DNA from: Labilithrix sp.
GTDB lineage: Bacteria; Myxococcota_A; Polyangia; Polyangiales; Polyangiaceae
Direction: 5' to 3'
Assembly: GCA_019637195.1 (NCBI GenBank)
Contig: JAHBWA010000098.1
Location: 1-33,738, forward strand
Length of the DNA: 33,738 nucleotides
Shown here: one piece after another, positions 22,186 through 29,352 of the stretch
Layout: the number at the start of each line of letters is the position of its first letter
Numbering within the stretch: the stretch's first letter is position 1
Translations under genes and position numbers: made by a program
Notes under the pieces: model-generated
Told to the model about the DNA's origin: nothing
The model's input: only the letters and a program-made list of their open reading frames with translations
Databases searched by the model: none

Positions 22186-22983
22186 ATGCGAACGCGCGTC
22201 ATCGGTCTTGGTCTTCTCCTCGCCGCGGCCACGACGGTCCCTGCCTTCGCGCAGCCGGCGAGCCCGGGCTACCCGGCGTGCACCCGGACCGTGAGCGCCG
22301 CCGACAGCGAGCTCGCGCACCAGAAATACATCGCCGGCAAGCAGGACTACGACGAGGCCAACTACGAGTCCGCGGTGCGTCGCTTCGGCGACGCGTACGC
22401 GCTCGACTGCACCAAGCACGAGCTCCTCGTCATCATCTCCGCCGCGTACGAGCGCAAGGGCGACAAGGCCGAGGCCGTGCGCGCGCTCGAGGCGTACATC
22501 GAGCGCGCGCCGACGGCCCCGGACATCGGGACGTACCAGGCGAAGGTCGACAACCTGAAGAAGCAGCTCGCCGCCTCGCCCCCTCCGGCGGCGCCCGAGC
22601 CGGCTCCTCCAGGTCCCCGCGAGGAGCGCTCCGTCGTTCCCTGGATCCTGGTCGGCGCTGGAGCGCTGGCGGTCGGCGTCGGCGTCGCGGTCATCGCGAC
22701 CGCCCCCTCGCTCCCGTCCGACTGCGACAAGGATACGGAGACCTGTACGCGCCGTCAGGGCGAGTCGGACGCGGACTACGAAGACCGGCAGGCCACCGCG
22801 GGGAGGGCCGTCAGCCAGCCGCTCTGGGGGACGGTCGCCGTCATCGGCGGCGGCGCGCTCGTCGTCGGCGGGCTCGTCTGGCACTTCCTCGAGCCCACGG
22901 GCCCAACGGAGTCGGCGAAGCCGAAGCTCCGGCCTGCGGTCGCGCCTGGGTACGCCGGCCTTGCCCTCGGCGGGAGCTTCTGA
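22186..22983 (+). CDS. TPR-like exported protein with membrane segments
   Basis: 265 residues. A signal peptide (LLLAAATTVPAFAQP) is followed by two TPR-like helical pairs (about 35-110: AHQKYIAGKQDYDEANYESAV, AAYERKGDKAEAVRALEAYI). After a Pro-rich linker come two hydrophobic segments (about 148-165 and 217-237) separated by a short Cys-containing loop. This arrangement is frequent in myxobacterial envelope proteins of unknown role. The ATG at 22186 gives a proper signal peptide; the frame opens earlier at 22135. Confidence 0.82.
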   Translation: MRTRVIGLGLLLAAATTVPAFAQPASPGYPACTRTVSAADSELAHQKYIAGKQDYDEANYESAVRRFGDAYALDCTKHELLVIISAAYERKGDKAEAVRALEAYIERAPTAPDIGTYQAKVDNLKKQLAASPPPAAPEPAPPGPREERSVVPWILVGAGALAVGVGVAVIATAPSLPSDCDKDTETCTRRQGESDADYEDRQATAGRAVSQPLWGTVAVIGGGALVVGGLVWHFLEPTGPTESAKPKLRPAVAPGYAGLALGGSF

Positions 22984-23003
22984 GCAAGCTCTCGGGGCCG
23001 GCG

Positions 23004-23717
23004 ATGCCCGACTCCTTCCCCTCGCAGTCGTTCCCCGCCGTCCTCACGGCCCGGCGTGACTCCGGCGCCGGGCTCCACCTCGTCACGCTCACGCCGGCGC
23101 TCGCCCACGCGCAGGCGTACCGCGCACCGGGCCAGTACATCGAGGTGCGCGCGCAGGCGAGCGGCTATTTCGTCCTCGCCGGCGAGATCGGCGCGCCCTC
23201 GTGGGAGCTGCTCGTGCGCACGAACGGCGGCGCCTCCGACGCCCTCACGGGCTCGCCGGAGGGTACCGTGTTCGAGGTGGTCGGGCCGCTCGGAGCGGGG
23301 TTTCCGCTCGAGCGCGCCGCGGGGCGACCGCTCGTCGTCGCGGTGGCGGGGAGCGCGCTCGCCGTGACGCGTCCGATCCTCCGCGACCGCATCGCCCGGC
23401 GCGAGGGGGCGTCGACGAGCGTGTACATCGGCGCTCGGACCGCGCGGGACGTGGCGCTCGCGGGGGAGGTCACCGGGTGGGTGAACGCCGGGGTGCGCGT
23501 CGTCCTGTGCCTCTCCCGGCCGGACATCGACGAGCCCGGGATCCTGGGCGCGGCGCGGCGCGCGAGCGGCTACGTCCAGACGGTGCTCGTGCAGGACGTG
23601 AGCGACGGCGTCGTCACGGGTGGGCTGGTCTTCGGCGCCGGCCCTGCGGGGATGCTCGACCAGCTGCGGAGCCTGCCGCCCGCGGCCCACGCGCTCGAGG
23701 TCGTGACCAACGTCTGA
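23004..23717 (+). CDS. FAD/NAD-binding oxidoreductase (ferredoxin reductase-type)
   Basis: 237 residues with the two-domain ferredoxin-NADP reductase layout. The FAD-binding beta barrel (about 10-95) includes YRAPGQYIEVRA in place of the usual RxYS-type flavin motif. The NAD-binding region has VAVAGSALAVTRPILRD and, at the C-terminus, VFGAGPAGMLDQLRSL. It lacks an iron-sulfur domain. The redox partner is unknown. It begins 20 bp after the TPR protein stop, so the two may be co-transcribed. Confidence 0.82.
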   Translation: MPDSFPSQSFPAVLTARRDSGAGLHLVTLTPALAHAQAYRAPGQYIEVRAQASGYFVLAGEIGAPSWELLVRTNGGASDALTGSPEGTVFEVVGPLGAGFPLERAAGRPLVVAVAGSALAVTRPILRDRIARREGASTSVYIGARTARDVALAGEVTGWVNAGVRVVLCLSRPDIDEPGILGAARRASGYVQTVLVQDVSDGVVTGGLVFGAGPAGMLDQLRSLPPAAHALEVVTNV

Positions 23718-23798
23718 GGCCGCGGCCGAGCTCTGACGAGCCTCGCGAACAGGCGGGGCTTCTCCGGGGCTTTCGGCTCGTATACCCTCCATCTTCGA

Positions 23799-25721
23799 AT
23801 GAGCAGCGCGTCGGAGTTGCCGCAGGGCGCCGTGCGTCAGGGGGGGAAAGAGGAGCTTCGCGCGTCCATCCTCAAGACGTACCTCCTCCGCATCCGCGCG
23901 GAGAAGGGCGATCGCGCCGTGCGCACGATCCTCGCCACCGCCGGCATCGACCCCTCGATGGTCGACAACGAGACCGGCTGGGTGAGCACCCACGCGGCGC
24001 GCAAGGCGCTGCGCGGGATCTGCGAGGCGCTCGGCAGCGTGGACGCGCTCCGCCGTCGCGGCGAGTGGGTGACGAACGCCGAGGCGCTCGGCACGCACGT
24101 GCGGATGCTCCGCTCCGCCGAGCAGCCCGTCGACGCTTACGTCTACCTCGCCGACAACGCCCGCGAGGTCACCCGCGTCGGCTCGTGGGACTTCGAGCTC
24201 GGCGGCGCCGCGCCAGCGGCAGCGAAGAAGACCGCGGCGACGGACGACGCGCCCGACACCGAGGCGGAGCTGGCCGACGCCGCCAAGCGGCTGCCGAAGG
24301 ACCGCTCGTCCGTCCGCGCCGTGCGCCTCGTCTATCGCCCGCGGTCCGACGGCTACGACGACGGCGACAAGCCCGATCCGGAGTCCGAGTCGCTCTTCTG
24401 CGCCGCGCGCGAGGGTGAGCTCTCGGCGCTCCCGCGCATCTGGGGCCTCGCGGAGGCCCGCGTCAGCCACGAGAAGTGCATCGCCAAGGGTGACGACTGC
24501 TGCTCGTACTTCGTCGAGTGGGAGCTGCCCGCGACGAAGAGCACGGCGCTCCTCGGCGCGGCGGGCGCGGCGGTGCTCTCGGGCGGCGCGATCGGCGTCG
24601 CCGGCGGCTGGGTCGCCGGCGCGATCGGCGCGGTCATCGCGGGCGCCCTCGGCGCCGGCGCCGGAAAGATGTGGGACCGCTCGAAGACCGAGGCCTCGGG
24701 CCGCGCCTTCGAGAAGAACCGCATCGCCGCGCTCGAGCGCGGCCTCGACCTCCGCGGAGAGGCGACCAACACGGCGCTCCCGGGCGAGCTCTCCGGCACC
24801 GTGCTCGGCGGCAAGTACCGCATCGGCAAGAAGATCGGCTCCGGCGGCATCGGCGTCGTCTACGCGGCCGAGCACACGACGCTCGGACACGAGGTCGCCG
24901 TGAAGGTCCTCCGCGGCGCCGCTGCCCGCGACGGCGGCGAGATCGCGCGCTTGCGGCGCGAGGCGTACATCCAGGTCAACATCGACAACATCAACGTCTG
25001 CCGCGTGCACGATCTCGATCAGATGCCCGACGGCTCGATGTACGTCGTCATGGAGCGCCTCCACGGCCGCTCCCTCGCGGACAAGCTCTCGCGCGAGAAC
25101 ATCATCGCGCCCGGCTTCGCGCTCCCGGTCTTCATCGGGGTGTGCCGCGCGCTCGCGGGCGCGCACAAGAAGGGCGTCGTCCACCGCGACCTCAAGCCGG
25201 GCAACATCTTCCTCTGCGACGACGGCACGCCGAAGGTCCTCGACTTCGGCATGAGCAAGCTCACCACGGCGGAGTCGCTGACGCAGGCCGGGTACACGCT
25301 CGGCACGCCGGAGTACATGGCGCCGGAGCAGTGCATCGGCGCGAACGTCGTCGCGCAGACGGACATCTACGCGTTCGGCGTCCTGATGTACGAGGCGCTC
25401 ACCGGCGAGCTGCCGATCATCGCGCAGAGCCGCCGCGAGCTGCTCGACCTCCACCAGCGCCAGATCCCGGTGTCGATGCGGCAGCGCCGGCCCGATCTCG
25501 ACCTCCCGGAGGCGCTCGATCAGGTCGTGATGAAGTGCCTGAAGAAGCGGATCGGCGACAGGCCCAAGAGCGCCGAAGAGCTCGAGGCGATGCTCGCCGC
25601 GATCCCGACGGACGGCCTCGCGATCGTCTACGAGCGCCGGGCGAAGCGGGCGCCCGTCGTCAGTGAGGACTCGGGCACGATCCCGGCGCTGACGAGCGAG
25701 CCTCCGCCTCCGATGGAGTAG
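23799..25721 (+). CDS. Transmembrane Ser/Thr protein kinase with N-terminal sensor-like domain
   Basis: 640 residues. The N-terminal region (about 15-245) contains LFCAAREGELSALPRIWGLAEARV and CIAKGDDCCSYFVEWEL, resembling the V4R-like/heme-NO-associated sensory domains seen on some bacterial kinases and cyclases. A Gly/Ala-rich glycine-zipper membrane hairpin follows (about 248-288). The protein kinase domain (about 338-605) has GSGGIGVVY, the Lys of VAVKVL, HRDLKPGN (near 462), DFGMSK and GTPEYMAPEQ, so it should be catalytically competent. A short Pro-rich tail ends the protein. Substrates unknown. Confidence 0.93.
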   Translation: MSSASELPQGAVRQGGKEELRASILKTYLLRIRAEKGDRAVRTILATAGIDPSMVDNETGWVSTHAARKALRGICEALGSVDALRRRGEWVTNAEALGTHVRMLRSAEQPVDAYVYLADNAREVTRVGSWDFELGGAAPAAAKKTAATDDAPDTEAELADAAKRLPKDRSSVRAVRLVYRPRSDGYDDGDKPDPESESLFCAAREGELSALPRIWGLAEARVSHEKCIAKGDDCCSYFVEWELPATKSTALLGAAGAAVLSGGAIGVAGGWVAGAIGAVIAGALGAGAGKMWDRSKTEASGRAFEKNRIAALERGLDLRGEATNTALPGELSGTVLGGKYRIGKKIGSGGIGVVYAAEHTTLGHEVAVKVLRGAAARDGGEIARLRREAYIQVNIDNINVCRVHDLDQMPDGSMYVVMERLHGRSLADKLSRENIIAPGFALPVFIGVCRALAGAHKKGVVHRDLKPGNIFLCDDGTPKVLDFGMSKLTTAESLTQAGYTLGTPEYMAPEQCIGANVVAQTDIYAFGVLMYEALTGELPIIAQSRRELLDLHQRQIPVSMRQRRPDLDLPEALDQVVMKCLKKRIGDRPKSAEELEAMLAAIPTDGLAIVYERRAKRAPVVSEDSGTIPALTSEPPPPME

Positions 25722-25860
25722 CCGCCGCCGGTCTGCGTCGAGGTGCTCGGCCGGCTCGGACCGCCGCGCGCGCGGCGGGTCGGGGCGCGCCACGCGGTCC
25801 GCGGTCGCGCGTCCGAAGGCCGCGGTCGCGGCGTCGTCGGGCCGGGCGCGGCGAGAATAG

Positions 25861-25893
25861 CTGCAAATCTATTCCATGGATCCATCTGCAGGG
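25861..25893. promoter_or_regulatory. Imperfect inverted repeat upstream of the rhodanese-CA gene
   Basis: CTGCAAAT and ATCTGCAG (7 of 8 complementary) flank an AT-richer centre containing CCATGGATCC, in the 196-bp gap before the start at 25918. This patch is less GC-rich than its surroundings. It is a possible operator or promoter element. Confidence 0.35.
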
Positions 25894-25917
25894 AACTGAG
25901 GATATGTTCGGTGGCCG

Positions 25918-27318
25918 ATGACCGAGCCCTTGATTCCGCCGTTCGGATCGGTGTCCCAGCCGGAACAGATGTTCCGCGTGAACTGGGTCGCCAACCTGAA
26001 GAGGACACCGAGCGGCGTCCCCTTCGTGACGGCCGACTTCACGGCCAAGCAGGGCCGCCGGGTTCGCATCATCGACGTGCGCGAGCCCGAGGAGGTGACG
26101 GGCGCGCTCGGCTACATCCCCGGCTCCGACTGGATCCCGCTCGAGCGCATCGCCGGCGTCGTCGATCGGCTCGATCACGACGAGCCCGTGATCCTCATCT
26201 CGGCGGGCGACGAGCGCTCGCACGACGCCGCCGCGCTGCTCTCGAAGGCCGGTATGCGCTTCGTCGCGTTCATGGTCGGTGGCCTGATGTCCTGGCGCGA
26301 CCTCGGCTACTCGACGACGCGCGATCCGTCGATCCTCGACCGCAAGGACCAGCTGCGGAAGATCGACGTCGTCGCCGCGCCGCCGGAGACCGTCACGGCG
26401 GACGACGTGCGGAGGCACGTCGGCGATCGGCTCTCCGTGCGCTGGATCAAGCTGCCCGCGCTGCTCGTCCGCGGGCTCGTCTCGTGCGTCGACGGGCGCG
26501 ACGACAGCGGCGTGGTCGGGAGCCCGGGCGGAGACGCCGGCGAGCTCGTCGTCGGGCTTGGGGCCCTCGAGAAGATGATCGGCCGCGCGCTCTCGGACGC
26601 CGAGGTCGCCACGTTGCTCGCGCGCCGGCTCGACGTGTTCGGGCGGTTCTACATGCACACCGACGTCGACGCGTCGAACGTCGCCATCGCGGCGATGCGC
26701 GCCGACGCGCGCTTCGAGGGCTACCTCTCGAAAGTGGACGAGGCGCTCGAGTGGCGACGCTTCCTCGCGTCGCCGCCCCGCGAGGTCCAGGGCGCGCTCC
26801 TCGAGCACTCGCTCGACCCGAGCCACATCGGGTGTGGCCACCTCCGGCTCGCCCTCACGCGCCCGAAGGAGTACGACACGCGGGACGGGCTCGTCGGCGC
26901 GGTGCTCAAGAGCTTCTTCGAGCAGCGGTGGGCGGGGGCCTCGGAGCTCGAGGTCGTGGCGCTCGCCGGTGGGCACACCGAGCGCGCGGTCCTCAACGTC
27001 CGCGTCGGCGGACCGCTGATGCCGTTCGCGCGGATCCCGCTCGTTTCTCCCGCGGTCGGCGGGGCGCAGGTCTTCGTCCACCACCCGGAGGTCACCGCGT
27101 ACCTCCGCCTGCAGCTCGCGCGATTCCTCGCGATGCAGCGCGACATCACCGGCGCCGCCGTCGACGCTGGCGAGCTCGAGCGCGAGATGGAGCGCATCGG
27201 TGCGTTGCAGCTCGGCAAGACGCTGAGCGCGCTCGCCGGCGGTCTGCCGATCTACGACGTGACGTTCCACGGTGAGGAGAGCGTCGACGTGACGCAGAGC
27301 GGCGTCGTCGGCGCGTAG
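25918..27318 (+). CDS. Rhodanese-like / carbonic-anhydrase-like fusion protein
   Basis: 466 residues. The N-terminal rhodanese-like domain (about 35-135) has IIDVREPEEVTGALGYIPGS and a final VGGLMSWRDLGY. The active-site loop reads SAGDERS (95-101), with Ser95 where the catalytic Cys is expected, so sulfurtransferase activity is doubtful. The C-terminal domain has Cys190-Val-Asp192-Gly-Arg194 (SCVDGRDDSG) and His303-x-x-Cys306-Gly (SHIGCGHL), which match the C-x-D-x-R and H-x-x-C-G zinc motifs of beta-carbonic anhydrases. The spacing between them (about 110 residues) is larger than usual, suggesting a divergent or cadmium-type relative. Both domain calls are motif-based; enzymatic activity is untested. 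Confidence 0.75.
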   Translation: MTEPLIPPFGSVSQPEQMFRVNWVANLKRTPSGVPFVTADFTAKQGRRVRIIDVREPEEVTGALGYIPGSDWIPLERIAGVVDRLDHDEPVILISAGDERSHDAAALLSKAGMRFVAFMVGGLMSWRDLGYSTTRDPSILDRKDQLRKIDVVAAPPETVTADDVRRHVGDRLSVRWIKLPALLVRGLVSCVDGRDDSGVVGSPGGDAGELVVGLGALEKMIGRALSDAEVATLLARRLDVFGRFYMHTDVDASNVAIAAMRADARFEGYLSKVDEALEWRRFLASPPREVQGALLEHSLDPSHIGCGHLRLALTRPKEYDTRDGLVGAVLKSFFEQRWAGASELEVVALAGGHTERAVLNVRVGGPLMPFARIPLVSPAVGGAQVFVHHPEVTAYLRLQLARFLAMQRDITGAAVDAGELEREMERIGALQLGKTLSALAGGLPIYDVTFHGEESVDVTQSGVVGA

Positions 27319-27319
27319 G

Positions 27320-27370
27320 TCAGCGGAGGCAGAGCCGCGTCGTCCGTCGCGGAGGGACGCTCAGCGGAGG
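27320..27370. repeat. 10-bp direct repeat around the FHA gene stop codon
   Basis: TCAGCGGAGG occurs at 27320-27329 and 27361-27370. The second copy contains the TGA stop and the last two codons of the FHA gene (minus strand), so a copy of the Leu-Arg-stop context lies 41 bp downstream. Short, so possibly chance. Confidence 0.6.
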
Positions 27371-28374
27371 ACCCATACGAGGCCGGCGACGCTCGCGCCG
27401 ATGACGGCGACCGCGATCGTGACGACCAGCACGTCGGCGGCCGTCCAGACGCGCCGTGGTCGCCGCACCACCGTGGTCGCGGTGCGGGAGCCGACCTCGG
27501 CGATGGGCGCGTCGACCTGGGCCGCGACGCGGGAGCCAGGGGCTTCGCTGCTCGCGGGCGTCGCGCTCGCGGGCGTCGCGCTCGCGGTCGCCGCCACCGA
27601 CGGCGGCGGCGCGGGGGGCGCGTCGGCGTCGGGGAGCGGCTCGTCTTCGGCGGCCTCGAGCTCGGCGAGGGCGAGGCTCACCGGCTCGTCGAGCGAGAGC
27701 ACCGAGACGCCGATGCGCGCCATCGTCGGCGGGCGCCAAACCATCTCGCGCTCCGGCGCGAGGCGCGTGTCGCCGAGGTAGACGCCGTTGCGCGACCCGA
27801 GGTCGCGGAGGAGGATCTGCGCGCCTCGCCGCATCACCGCGGCGTGCTCGCGGGAGGCGTCCTCGTCGGCGAGCGGCAGATCGCACTGCTCGGCGCGGCC
27901 GATCACGTAAGCGCGTCCCTCTTCGACGAGGCGGAGCTCGGCGCCCATGTCGGGCCCCTCGGCGACGCGCACGGCCGCGCGCGTGTCGTCGCCCATCGCG
28001 TCCATGGCGTTGCGTACGAGGGCGAGCGCGAGATCGCGCGTGGCGAGGCCGAGGTCGGGTGTCGGGGCCTTGTGGCCGACGACCAGCTCCAGCCAGACGC
28101 GTCCCACGCGGACCAGATCGCCCGACTTCACCAGGCGCGGCGTGTGCGGGCCGAGCTTCACGCCGCCGACCCAGGTGCCGTTCGTGCTGCCCTCGTCGAC
28201 GAGCGCATACTCGGCGCCCTGCGCGCGGATGCTCGCGTGGCGCAGGCTCACGCTCGGATCGGGCAGCCGGACGTCCGAGCCGTCGCTGCGTCCGATGACG
28301 ATGCGTCCGCCGTCGAAGGTGAGCGAAGGAGCCTCGCCGCCGCTCGCGGATCGGACGACGACGGTGACCGGCAT
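27361..28374 (-). CDS. Protein with two FHA domains and a C-terminal membrane anchor
   Basis: 337 residues. FHA domain 1 (about 22-100) shows IGRSDGSDVRLPDPSVSLRHASI and GSTNGTWVGG. FHA domain 2 (about 150-225) shows IGRAEQCDLPLADEDASREHAAV and GSRNGVYLGD. Both keep the Gly-Arg, Ser-x-x-His and Asn-Gly residues needed for phosphothreonine binding. An Ala/Pro-rich linker with a short SATPA repeat leads to one C-terminal membrane helix (about 312-335), a tail-anchored arrangement with the FHA domains in the cytoplasm. It likely reads phosphorylation by Ser/Thr kinases such as the one at 23799. It starts 3 bp after gshB and is in the same operon. Confidence 0.93.
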   Translation of the reverse strand: MPVTVVVRSASGGEAPSLTFDGGRIVIGRSDGSDVRLPDPSVSLRHASIRAQGAEYALVDEGSTNGTWVGGVKLGPHTPRLVKSGDLVRVGRVWLELVVGHKAPTPDLGLATRDLALALVRNAMDAMGDDTRAAVRVAEGPDMGAELRLVEEGRAYVIGRAEQCDLPLADEDASREHAAVMRRGAQILLRDLGSRNGVYLGDTRLAPEREMVWRPPTMARIGVSVLSLDEPVSLALAELEAAEDEPLPDADAPPAPPPSVAATASATPASATPASSEAPGSRVAAQVDAPIAEVGSRTATTVVRRPRRVWTAADVLVVTIAVAVIGASVAGLVWVLR

Positions 28375-28377
28375 CGA

Positions 28378-29349
28378 TCAGTAACCGGGGATGCTCTTCA
28401 TGTTGGGCCGATAGTCCTCGGTCGCGCGCTCCACCCACGCGATCACGTCGACCGCGAGATCGCGCCCGTGGTGCTGGCTCATCTGCTGGATGCCGGTCGG
28501 CGAGGTGACGTTGACCTCGGTGAGCTTGCCGCCGATGACGTCGAGCCCCACGAAGACGAGGCCGTCCGCGGCGAGGCGCGGGGCGAGGTCCTTGGCGATC
28601 GCCCGCTCGACGTCCGTGACCTCGTACGGCTCGACGCTCCCGCCGACGTGGATGTTCGACCGCAGGTCGTCGGAGCGCGGGACGCGGTTGATCGCCCCGA
28701 GGACCTCGCCGCCGAGGAGGAGCACGCGCTTGTCGCCGTTCTCCACGTCGGCGATGAACTCCTGCACCATGACGAGGCGCCGGCCCTCGTCCGAGAGGAG
28801 CTGCACGATCGCGCGGGCGTTCTTGTCGCCGGTGCGGAGCATCATCACGCCCGAGCCGCCGGCGAGATCGAGCGGCTTGATGACGCCGGTGCCTCCGATT
28901 TCCTTCACGAAATCGAAGATCGTGTCCTCGTGCGAGGTCACGATCGTCCGGGGCATCCAGCGCGCGAAGTTGAGCGTGTAGAGCTTCTCGTTGGCCTCGC
29001 GGAGCCCGCGAGGATCGTTGATCAGCACCGTGCGACCGCGGACGCGCTCGAGGAGCAGCGTCGCCATCAGGTACATGTTGTCGAACGGCGGATCCTTGCG
29101 GATGAACACCGCATGCACGTCCGCGAGGCGGACCTCCGAGCTCGCGCCGAAGGTCGCGTGCGGCAGCGAATCGCTCACGGTAAGCTGGCGGACGCGCGCG
29201 TAAAGGTCTCCGTTCCTCACGAACAGATCGCGCGCCTCGCAGTGGAGGGACTCGTGACCGCGGCCCTGCGCGGCGCGCAGGAACGCGAACGAAGTATCCT
29301 TGTCGGGGAGCACCCGATCCATCGGATCCATCACGTAGACGAACCGCAT
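28378..29349 (-). CDS. gshB: Glutathione synthase
   Basis: 323 residues, normal length for prokaryotic GshB, which ligates glycine to gamma-glutamylcysteine using ATP. Visible: N-terminal FVYVMDPMDRVLPDKDTSFAF, FIRKDPPFDNMYLMAT, the ATP-grasp segments VIKPLDLAGGSGVMML and VQEFIADVENGDKRVLLLGGEVLGAINR, and the C-terminal GLDVIGGKLTEVNVTSPTGIQ with metal-binding residues. Its start codon lies 3 bp from the putative start of the divergent ggt gene, and a FHA protein gene follows 3 bp after its stop. Cytoplasmic. Confidence 0.97.
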   Translation of the reverse strand: MRFVYVMDPMDRVLPDKDTSFAFLRAAQGRGHESLHCEARDLFVRNGDLYARVRQLTVSDSLPHATFGASSEVRLADVHAVFIRKDPPFDNMYLMATLLLERVRGRTVLINDPRGLREANEKLYTLNFARWMPRTIVTSHEDTIFDFVKEIGGTGVIKPLDLAGGSGVMMLRTGDKNARAIVQLLSDEGRRLVMVQEFIADVENGDKRVLLLGGEVLGAINRVPRSDDLRSNIHVGGSVEPYEVTDVERAIAKDLAPRLAADGLVFVGLDVIGGKLTEVNVTSPTGIQQMSQHHGRDLAVDVIAWVERATEDYRPNMKSIPGY

Positions 29350-29352
29350 TCG

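Noticed and set aside
22776..25793. Open frame of 1005 codons on the minus strand
   Set aside because: It lies antisense to the TPR protein, oxidoreductase and kinase genes, which have clear domains. Its translation is Arg/Ala/Asp low-complexity, typical of antisense frames in high-GC DNA.
27844..29352. In-frame extension of ggt far upstream
   Set aside because: The frame runs open through gshB and the FHA gene on the opposite strand. The GGT signal peptide begins only at 29353, and upstream translation has no family similarity.
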